Assembly: GCA_003550325.1 (NCBI GenBank) | Contig: QKWP01001242.1 | Coordinates: 68,633-132,632, forward strand | Direction: 5' to 3' | Origin: Gigaspora rosea | Taxonomy: Eukaryota > Glomeromycota > Glomeromycetes > Diversisporales > Gigasporaceae | Length of the DNA stretch: 64,000 bases | Part shown: piece after piece, positions 55,101 through 64,000 of the stretch | Position numbering within the stretch: the stretch's first letter is position 1 | Layout of the letters: each line of letters starts with the position of its first letter | The notes under the pieces: generated by a model | What the model saw: the letters and a program-made list of their open reading frames with translations, nothing else | Databases searched by the model: none | What the model was told of the DNA's origin: nothing | Position numbers and translations under genes: made by a program

Positions 55101-55680
55101 TAAGGGAGATAGAGGTATTATAGACATGTTAAAGTTTCTACTAATAAAACTTTTTAAAAATTAAATAGATTTTTATACAATTTTTATAATTTGAACTATG
55201 CTTAATAAAGAATAAATTACTGCAAAAAAATTTTTATAACATATATTGTTTTAGATATAAATAATTGGTACACAAAATAGAATATAAAAATTAAATTTTA
55301 GAAGAAAGGGGTATTGTGGACACAGTGATAAAATTTGATCTACTGGTCCGTTTGGATGATTTTACCACCAAAATGACCGTCTCAGTGAGAAGATTCTAAC
55401 AAGCACAAAATCATTAAAATCCAATCACGGAATCCCAAGATCGTTAAAGGTATATTATGTAAAAATTTGCAGATTTTCAAATATATACAAAAACTTATAT
55501 TTTGTATAAATAACGATATCTTGTGATATAGTGATTGGAATTGGATGATTTTTATACCATTCAATTTGTCTCTTTGAGACGATTTGAATGGTATAAAAAT
55601 CATCCAATTCTGATCACTAGATTATAAGATACCCGCCCTGTCCACAATACCCCCTGTCCACAATACCCCCATCTCCCTTA
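55101..55680. mobile_element. TIR element (580 bp), TA-flanked
   Basis: The ends TAAGGGAGATAGAGGTATTA and (reverse complement) TAAGGGAGATGGGGGTATTG are flanked by TA. GGTATTGTGGACA is duplicated at the right end. The interior holds two GTCTC..GAGA palindromes (55378-55395, 55561-55585) with ATTGGATGATTTT arms. Confidence 0.75.
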
Positions 55681-55868
55681 TAAAAATTATATATATATAG
55701 TCCTGATCCAGATTTTGTACTACCTTGTTTATATATTTGTTTTGCCCAAATTCTAAATATAGAAATATTGCTAATCATATCTGAATTGGCAATTAATTAA
55801 AAGAATAATATGGTAGAAGTATGCTAGCTAGCCAAAGGTGCTGAAAATAATTTCAATAAATAATAATA

Positions 55869-56123
55869 TGGGGTGAGTCAGTAGAAATGCACCATATTTT
55901 TTCTAAGTAAATTTTTTTACAACCTTAAACAAGAATAACTTAAGAAATACTTGATCAAATTTAATAAATAAATTTTTTTTAAATCAATTCTAAAAACTTA
56001 TAAAATTTATTTAAAAAAAATTTTTACTAAATTTTGGTTAAATTTTTGCTAAGTTATTTTTGTTTGAAGATTTTAAAAAATTTTATTAAAAACAATATGG
56101 TGCATTTCTATTAACTCACCCCA
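55869..56123. mobile_element. 255-bp MITE, TA TSD
   Basis: The ends TGGGGTGAGTCAGTAGAAAT and (reverse complement) TGGGGTGAGTTAATAGAAAT are flanked by TA (55867-55868, 56124-56125). Both continue with GCACCATATT. Confidence 0.85.
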
Positions 56124-56289
56124 TATACTCTGAAAAAATTAGCAAATTAGAATTATCATAACAGTAGAGTGAGTGAGAAATAGCACTACTGGTAATAACT
56201 ACTTTGTGGCAGATGGGAAAGTCAAGAAAAATTGAGATGATTATATGAGGTTTCAATGAATTGTAAAGAAAAGGGCTCTGTAGGTGACT

Positions 56290-57500
56290 TGATCTCTATT
56301 ATGAGCTGCAGTAAAAATTCTGTTACAGAACTTAATTACTATTCCAGTGACCATGGTATGTAATTAAGGTTGAGTTAATTTGTATTGGGATAATTATAAT
56401 TTCTATGTAGTTAAGGTTGAATTCATTTGCAGTAGAATTATCATAAGTTCATTATGAGTTACTATAAAAATTTTGTTAAGGAAATTTGTATTCCAGTAGT
56501 GATAGTATTTGGTTAAGTTAGTTTATATTAGAATTATTGTAATTTCTAATATTATTTTTATAAAAAAAAATTCTGTTACAAAACTTACTTGATACTAATA
56601 TATAAATTTGATTTACTATAGGAGTTTGTTAATTTGCATTGGAATTATTGTGACTCTATTATAATATATTATAAACAAACTGTTATAGAATTTATTCTCT
56701 ATTCAGTAACTGCTGTATATAGTTAAAGTCAAATTTGCTTGCATTAGAATTATTGTAATTCCTATTATAAATTTACTGTAAAAATTATAATACATGACTT
56801 ACTTGCTATTATGATATATAGTAATTAAGATTAGGCTAGTTTGTATTGAAAATTAACATATTTCTATTATGAGTTACCATAAAAAATTTTGTTCAGAACT
56901 TGCTTGTAATCCTATTAACTTCAATATATAGTTAATAGTTGAGTTAGTTTGTGTTGGAATGATTGTAATTTCTATAACATTAGCTATTGTATAAAATTCT
57001 ATTGTTGAAATTATTTGCTATTACCATAAACTGCTAGATACAAGATCTCCTATATATCAGACCCACCCCATTTTTTGCTAATTAATTTCTTTTTTTTACT
57101 AATTAATTTTTTTGTGGAATGAAAAAAACCAGTTTTTTATCCAGCAGTTTATAGTAAGTACTCTTATGTAGTTATAAGTTAGTTGCATTAAAATTATTGT
57201 GTCACTGAAGCTTGTGTGCCATTTTAGTAACAATAAAAGGAAAGTTTGTTGTGTTGGAATTATCATAATTTTAATCATAGTTTTTATAAAAAAATTTTTT
57301 ACAAACCTACTCAATATATAATATGTTTTAAGGTGTGTTAGTATCAAAATTATTTAATTTCTGTTATTAATTACTATAAAAAATTCTTATACAAAACTTG
57401 CTCATTATTTTAATAATTGCAATATATAGTTAGTTTGTATTAGAATTATTATAGTTCCTATTATAAGTTACTGTTGCAACCTTACTATACTAGCAATACA
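56290..57500. repeat. Degenerate tandem array, about 130-bp unit
   Basis: About eight to ten diverged units share the order TATAGTTAAGGTTGAGTTAG, TTTGTATTGGAATTATTGTA, ATTTCTATTATGAGTTACTA, TAAAAATTCTGTTACA, ACTTACTTGCTATT. There is no open frame. It is an old minisatellite-like array, broken by a short insertion near 57030-57130. Confidence 0.65.
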
Positions 57501-60149
57501 CAATATGTGACTAACTAACACATGTTACTAATATTATTTATATCTCAGTTAATCTAATATCAATGATATAAAGTGTGCATAAGGTAATACAAATAAAATT
57601 AACTGGTTTTCATATTCAGCTGGGTCCAGAAATTTGCTGAGTGCAAATTATTTTTATACCGCAGTAGGTAAATAACCAACAAAATACATGATTGCCATAT
57701 CTGAAATCTGTAATAGATGTCACTATTATATATCCAGCATCAGTGTATAAAATTATTTACATTTTAATTAAATTAATTTGCATACTAAAGTAATTTATTA
57801 CTTTATGCAATTTTTAGACAATTACTATTGCTTGATCAACTACTTTATTGCTAAATATGAAAAAATAGATTCACTACCTATGCTCTAGTATTATATACTC
57901 AAACTTCAATACCTATGACAAAATCTCTAGTCTAGAACTAATTATTTGAACCCATACCAATTATTTTTCCAACCTGCCAAATGCTAACTACTGACCTTTC
58001 AGTTCCCAAATTTCCTAAACTCCAAGGTCTTAAACCACATGAAATCTCTAACATAAGATAGATATCTAATGTAATATATACAATATAAGACCTTACATTG
58101 CTACCGCACCTAACTATCTACTAATAAGGTCCTTGTCCTGCTACTGCAGTTGTGGAGCCCAAAAAACTAACTACAAATATCTACTGTAGCCCTGAATAAT
58201 ACCTACCGAACACTTAAAATGGAGTGGGCAAGAGATAGAGCCAGCTTTACCAAGGTGAGTGAAAGCAAAACCAAAGATATCTTACTTTATTTTGAACAAA
58301 AAACTTTTATAAACTTCATCCTGCCCACAGCTTCCCATTCAAACCCCAAGCCCTACTTTAATATATCCTATTTACCAATATTTATAGAAACCTAAATTTG
58401 CTAAAATCATATTATCCCAAACAAAAGGCCCTTAAACAAGATGCCTTAATCAAACATAAACTCACAATAAATAACTGCTCTACCACTTTATTGATGAGCT
58501 TAACAAACTTGTTAAAATGGTGTTTGGTTAAACAATTCTCATACAATAGATAAAAATAGTACTATGTAATATATATTATGCAGAAATTCACGTTTTTACT
58601 GCGTTTAATGCATTGTCCAATTAGTTGAGATTTTGTGGATATATGCTATCTTTGTCATATTATCACTTTTCAATCTTTTCTCACTTCTTCCTATCCCATC
58701 AAAAAGCTTTAATTATTAAGTATAAAAAGATAATAAACTATATTGTTAAAGAATATCAAGGCTTAAAAAAAAACCAACAAATCTACAAGTGCTAAAATCC
58801 AAAGTCTATCACTGAAAAGAAGAGAGACAAAAAAAAAGAACTTAAAACTTCTTAATATAAAATCAAATGAGAGAAACATAAGCAAGAAAAGAAAGTTTTT
58901 TTTCTTCTTTTTGCTATCTTCATGCTTTCTAAATAATATATTGTTTTTTTGTCTATTGGTAATGATATGTTTAGGTAAAGACAAATTGGTACACTGGTAT
59001 AAAATAGAAAAAAATTTTCTCAACATAATATATAAATAGATGATCCAGACGGAGCCAATCAAAAATGTGGCACGATTTGGCATATATAATAACAAACCTA
59101 AAAGTCATACAATAACAATGTAATCCAAGTTCCCGAAAACCATTTTCTAGACAGGTCATTGTAAAAAATACATATGTACCATAGAAAGGTGTTCTTGAAT
59201 TGCAAATACAGGAAATCACAGGATGATCATCCTACAAATGCCTAGAATCTACAATTAAACTATACACGTACTTTGCACTCTGTTTCTGGTACAGTTTGTA
59301 TAACCAATCAAAAGTGATAAAGTATAATGTTCTTTATTAGTTTTAGTACACTGATCACATCTCCGGATATAACTATGATTTTATTGGTTAGTAGATCAAC
59401 AACAAAAATTGCTGAGAAAATTGTAATTATCAGATAATCTGGCAGCAAAAATTCCAACTAAAAATTTATGAACAATAGAAAAATCTAGAAATTAGTCATC
59501 TAAAGCTTTAGTAGAATTAATTTTTCTAAATATATTTACTATTTTTTATTAATCTTGTGATTTTTTATATATTGCAGAATAATTACCCTTGTTCTTGCAC
59601 TTGTTGAACTTGAGACCATTATACAAAATGTTTTCAAATTTGTGAAACATTTGATCAACATATCAGCTTAAAATAGTTTGTAAATATTTGGAATCAAACA
59701 AAAGAAGCAAATTTGACAAATTCACGTTTAATAATTTTAAGAAAGTGCATTAAAAACAGGTAATAGTAAATGATATATGCTTTGTTTTTCTAAAAAAATA
59801 TCTTCTCTATTATTCCTAAATTAACATATTATTCATAAAAAATTTTATATATATAAAAAAAACCTCTGGTCAGCTGGGTCCAAAAAATTTTTGTATGTTA
59901 TGTAAACCAGTTTATTTTATTTGTATCGCCTAATAAATGAAAGTTAATTTTTTTAAAAAAAACCCCCAAAAATAGATAACAACTGAGCCAGCCGAGGATG
60001 AATAAGAATAACTAGTTGTTTCTGTAAAGTTAAAGTTGCAACTTCAATCACTTGAAGTTATACTTGCCTAAAATTATCTGCTAATGCATGCAAGATGATC
60101 TAATTTCAAGAGCAAATTTTAATCAAGTGCAATTTTAGGCACCTGAAAT
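57501..60149. other. Intergenic stretch, no gene recognised
   Basis: A slightly GC-richer, C-biased segment at 57930-58480 has no recognisable domain. 57555-57610 and 59870-59935 are inverted relatives (TCAGCTGGGTCC, AACCAGTT(A/T)ATTTTATTTGTAT), possibly ends of a lost element about 2.3 kb long. The 110-codon frame at 58763-59095 is Phe/Leu low-complexity and is rejected. Confidence 0.4.
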
Positions 60150-60530
60150 CAGTATTGTCATGGAACACAAATACAGACAGCAGTCAGTCTGGTACAGAAC
60201 ATCTGAGACATGTTTTACTCCAAATTTTTTTGTCCTGAATATTTCGAGAATCAATATAATCACCAACCAATAAATTTTGTTGTATTCAGCTTGTAAATTA
60301 TTATTATTTTTTATATAACCCAAACCAAGTATCTGTATAATTTTGCAATTTGATTAGTTTTACCCAGTGTACATGTCCCAGACATAGTAGGGACAAAGAT
60401 AAAAATTAGTAAAACATTGTTTATATACAATATTGTGGTAGAACATTATTGCAGACATGTCCTGGATGTTCTGTCTCGGACTGTTCATATTTTTATAAAA
60501 TTGGCGGAACAATGTCCATGTACAACACTG
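60150..60530. mobile_element. Decayed copy of the 4768-5039 hAT MITE
   Basis: The ends CAGTATTGTCATGGAACACA and (reverse complement) CAGTGTTGTACATGGACATT match the GC-rich MITE at 4.8 kb throughout. It has extra AT-rich insertions, and most CpG sites are replaced by TpG or CpA. The flanks CCTGAAAT and GCTAAAGT agree at only 5 of 8 positions, a decayed duplication. Confidence 0.8.
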
Positions 60531-61574
60531 GCTAAAGTTATAATTTCTGGTAGTGTCAACTTCAGGCATGACAATTATATCACTACTGATCTTTTTATAT
60601 CAAAGTTTACCCATATTTAGATTAGTGCAATTGAATTTTTTTTTATTCTTATTATAATAATAAGATGTTATCTACCAAATTCAGTATCAATTATATAGTT
60701 GCTATGCTAATATCAAATATTCACAAACATATATTATAACCTTTAAAAGGTTAAATTATACACACTTATGCTTATCAAGCAAATGATTAAACATTTACAG
60801 CTCATTGTATAAATACTCTCACAGTTTGTAATTTGAAAGTAGTGATAATTTAAAAAAAGTATACATTATTTTCTCATCACATAAACAAAATAATTAGTAA
60901 AAATATAGGAGATACTTGTGACAGATGATAGTTTTATTATAAAAAGATTTATAAAAAAAGTTTAATTGTCCAAAGGACATTACAGACAGAGCAATAGTGA
61001 TCCTGATGTCTGTATGTTAACAAATTCTGAATTCTGATTGGCTAGATCAGGTGTAATATAAAAACAATCAAAACAATAAACTGATCCTTATTGGCTAAAT
61101 CAGATGTAGTATTTTTATATTTGTCTTTCAAACTTTAAATAGTTCCCATTTTCCTAGTATATTTGAAATCTAAATCACTTGTATATATAAAATATAAAAG
61201 GTACATATTTAGCTTTAAGTTTTGCCTTGTGATCAAAATAAAATATATATATAAAAAGTATATATACTTATAAAAGATGTCTCAATAGAAGTTTTACTAT
61301 GCTATAAAAAATAACTATATAAGCTATATAGCAAAATTATTATAAATTGCTATTAAAAAATTATATAAATAGAGCAAATAATTTACAACAAGGGAAAAAT
61401 AATGTTTACCAACTTTTTGGAAGAGTATAGTTATAATATAATACAATATAGTTTCTTTTAACTATATAGTTGTCTTTATAAAATAATATAAATCAAACAA
61501 CAATATAATGCTATGCATTAGTTGTAAAGAAAGTATAAATAGTTGATTAACTAAAAAATGAACAAAAAAATTAT
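60531..61574. other. AT-rich stretch, nothing recognised
   Basis: No coding frame. TGATTGGCTAGATCAGGTGTAATAT (61037-61061) is loosely repeated near 61090-61115 (CTTATTGGCTAAATCAGATGTAGTAT). Confidence 0.4.
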
Positions 61575-61575
61575 T

Positions 61576-61784
61576 AATGATGCTAAAATTGGATGATGCT
61601 AAAATGTCTATCTATTTTGATATGAAATTTTAAAAATTTTTTGGTGTTTTTTCTGGTTTTGTTTTATAGGGATAAAGTTTGGAGTAGATTTGTTATTTAA
61701 AGAGTATATGTAGATTTTAGCAGAGCTTATAGCTTCCAATTGAGACCCCAAATTTTAGCATCATCTGATTTTAGCATCATCCTC
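61576..61784. mobile_element. Small TIR element with doubled GATGATGCTAAAAT ends
   Basis: GATGCTAAAATTGGATGATGCTAAAAT on the left pairs with ATTTTAGCATCATC repeated twice on the right. About 210 bp; no TSD established. Confidence 0.6.
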
Positions 61785-61974
61785 AACAATCAATTTAACA
61801 AACTATAATAAAACTTTTTTTAGTAAATACAATATATACTATAATAAAAGTTTGAAAAATAATTCTTTTTTGTGCTGCAACTGGTTTGCTGCATTTTATT
61901 ATAATAGAAGCTATCAACACATTTATTATTTTATATTCTAGTTGAAATATAATAATAGATATAAATATAAGAGA

Positions 61975-62252
61975 TTTATAATTTATTGCATGGTGCAATA
62001 TATTGCACCCCTATTATAACTATATGGATCATCAATTTTGTATAAAAACAATTGAAAAAATTTTTATTAAAGCAAAAAATAAATTTAATTAATATTAGAG
62101 TTAGGGTTAAAACCTAGAATAAAGCAAGAATATAGTTTATACCAAAATTTCATGAGAAGTATTTTTTATTAGAACTCCAAAGGTGGTTTTATCAACAAAA
62201 TTTTTAATTAATAGAAGGGTGCAATGTATTGCAAGTGCAATAAATTATAAAA
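61975..62252. mobile_element. TIR element (about 278 bp)
   Basis: TTTATAATTTATTGCATGGT and the reverse-complemented right end TTTATAATTTATTGCACTTG continue together through CAAT(A/G)(C/T)ATTGCACCC. The interior includes TTAGAGTTAGGGTTAAAACC. Confidence 0.7.
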
Positions 62253-62739
62253 CCCTAAATATAAAATTAATTCTAAAAGTATATGTACTAAAGACAAACA
62301 TTATTTGGACACTAGGTATATTGATACTTAGTTATACAAAACAAATATAAAAGCCAATTAAAATATTAAATTAAATTCACTTTGTAAATTATATGCAGAT
62401 CATTTTTTGTATAGTACCAGATAGCAAAAATTATATATATTTTTTTGGCATTGTTTAATGTTTAATAACTTTACAACAAGTAATTATTTTAAAAATCTCT
62501 GTTATAAATTTATTAATTGTTACCTAAACTACAAGTTTGTAAGACAGATTTTTGATATTTTGCTTTTTAAAAAGTTATAAAGGTTTGAAGTTCAGCAACT
62601 TTTATTGTAAAGCAGAAATTTGGCACAGGACAATTGGTTGATGCCTAATCATGTATAAGTAATTTGATTAGTTAATATTTTTATTTAAAATTACTAAAGA
62701 TAGATTTAAGTTTTTTTTGTTTTTTTTTTTTTTAAAAAA
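62253..62739. other. AT-rich stretch, nothing recognised
   Basis: No coding frame or repeat can be delimited. Confidence 0.4.
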
Positions 62740-62872
62740 AAAAAGAAAGAAAAAAAATAAAAATAAAAAAGAAAGTAAAAAAGTAAAAATAAAAAAGAAA
62801 GAAAAAAAATAAAAATAAAAAAGAAAGAAAAAAAAATAAAAATAAAAAAGAAAGAAAAAAATAAAAAATTTA
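62740..62872. repeat. A-rich tandem repeat
   Basis: About five units of AAAAAGAAAGAAAAAAATAAAAAT type, roughly 27 bp each, preceded by a T16/A12 junction. The minus-strand Phe-rich frames over it are artefacts. Confidence 0.85.
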
Positions 62873-62880
62873 AAGTACAA

Positions 62881-63437
62881 TATATAAACAAATTATAATT
62901 GCCCAATCAGAACTTGTATTCTATAACCAATCAGAGACTGTGTACATATCTTAAATTTGGTATATTCTAAAAAAATAGATAGTTTTTGCTGTCTGGTACT
63001 GTGCAACAAAAATAAAGCAAAAAAACAAAACTTTTTATATCTTAAAATTTTGTCAATACAATTATCTTTGGGCTCTAATAAAAAAAATTTCACATGAAAT
63101 TTTGGTATAAAATATGTTTCTATTCTATTCCAGGCCTTAATCCTAACCCTAATATTAGTAAAACTTATATTTATTTCTTTGTTTATTGATAAAATTATTT
63201 TGATTTACATGTTATACAAAATCTATGTTTCAAACATCTAGTATCAAATTAGTTTTTTCTATACTAAATTAATTAAAAAATTATTTGTTATATCTTGGAA
63301 TATACTAAAATAGCCAAAAGTAATATTAAAGTAGTAGATATATATACTAGTTTGTGATTTTTTATAATTGTAATTTACTTATAGTTAAAAATTTTATTAA
63401 TAAGAGGTTTTTAAAAATCATACTTGTAATTCTATAT
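62881..63437. other. AT-rich stretch, nothing recognised
   Basis: TAACCCTAATATTAG near 63140 is a single telomere-like trace. No gene. Confidence 0.4.
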
Positions 63438-63825
63438 ACCGTATTTGCTTGAAATAATATGCACCTGTATGTTATTTTGAGGAGATGCATGTTATTTTGA
63501 GTACAGTATATGCATGGGCATTATTTAGAAATAAAGGTCTAATTTCTAAAAAAAATTGTGCATTATATATGTATAATACATAAAAAACCTGTATTTTTTA
63601 ATTTTATATATAGCATTTCTGATCTAAGTCAGATTTTTTGACTAAAAAAATTCTTATTTCTGCTTGTTATTTGATTTTGTTATTTCAGCAGATTATTAAT
63701 TCAGCATTTGGAATGTGTGTTATATTGGAATGCACATGGACATTATTTTAAAACCAACATGCTAATTTAAGAAAGCAATTTTTGAAATAATGCCCATATG
63801 CATTATTTTACGTAAATATAGTACT
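63438..63825. mobile_element. TIR element with ATAATGC motifs
   Basis: The left end TACCGTATTTGCTTGAAATA and the reverse-complemented right end TACTATATTTACGTAAAATA are similar. Subterminal AATAATATGCAC, TGCATGTTATTTTGA and TGGACATTATTTTA motifs face inward from both sides. Related sequence occurs at 42430-42540. Confidence 0.6.
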
Positions 63826-64000
63826 AAATATACTGCTACGATCTCAAATCAATCAAATCTTCTTTGATCTGAAATAATTTTAGAATTTATAATTTTCAAG
63901 AGCTTGTTCAAAATATAAACAATTCAAATATTCAAATTTTATAAATAATAAGTAATAGGACTAATAAAGAAAATATTATTTTGGCTTTATTTAATACAAT

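Noticed and set aside
62668-62906. 70-residue Phe-rich minus-strand frames suggesting membrane proteins
   Set aside because: Direct product of the A-rich tandem repeat. The same applies to the Phe-rich frame at 45031-45315.
1-64000. CRISPR array
   Set aside because: Repeats seen are tandem, palindromic or transposon-derived; none shows short identical repeats with regular unique spacers.

Overview
The window reads as AT-rich, repeat-saturated nuclear DNA of a fungus, most likely an arbuscular mycorrhizal fungus (Glomeromycotina, Rhizophagus-like). The reasons are spliceosomal introns, a BTB-BACK gene and an RNI-type leucine-rich-repeat region of the kind expanded in these fungi, a multi-copy DDE-like gene family, and very dense non-autonomous DNA transposons. 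There are few plausible intact genes: a coiled-coil protein (1275-1799, minus) and perhaps a WG-rich fragment (25902-26147, plus). The species assignment is from recall and is not proven here.

The most remarkable region is about 9.34-18.24 kb. It is a compact row of decayed genes, all on the plus strand, that does not look like ordinary fungal sequence. In order it holds a cytidylate-kinase-like gene, two or three unrecognised genes, a Nudix hydrolase, a PD-(D/E)xK (Mrr-like) nuclease gene with a GT-AG intron, an unrecognised gene, a deoxynucleoside-kinase-like gene, another unrecognised gene, and the N-terminal/exonuclease part of a family B DNA polymerase. Almost every gene boundary carries a short AT-rich hairpin, usually followed by AATTTTATT-like sequence, ending 13-39 bases before the next ATG. 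Gene content plus boundary hairpins suggest a relic of a large DNA virus (Nucleocytoviricota-like) integrated in the fungal genome. It has since been broken by stops and frameshifts, a tRNA-derived SINE and a large inverted-repeat element that runs into an 851-base assembly gap.

The rest is mainly transposon landscape. At least 15 non-autonomous elements can be delimited by terminal inverted repeats (TIRs), most with target-site duplications (TSDs): hAT-type (8-bp TSD), piggyBac-like (TTAA), Tc1/mariner or pogo-like (TA), PIF/Harbinger-like (TTA) and an 8-bp-TSD family with AGGACCC ends. Several are nested. No intact transposase is visible. A 5-kb DDE-type transposase-like pseudogene (32416-37417, minus) carries a 0.95-kb internal tandem duplication and two inserted elements. 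One of these has its empty site preserved in the paralogous copy.

At 47.2-50.0 kb (minus) lies a BTB-BACK gene whose usual C-terminal region is replaced by a leucine-rich-repeat array. It is interrupted by a hAT element with an exact 8-bp TSD and carries frameshifts. The 51-64 kb end is intergenic sequence with further TIR elements, a degenerate tandem array at 56.3-57.5 kb, and a decayed second copy of the 4.8-kb hAT element that shows loss of CpG sites.
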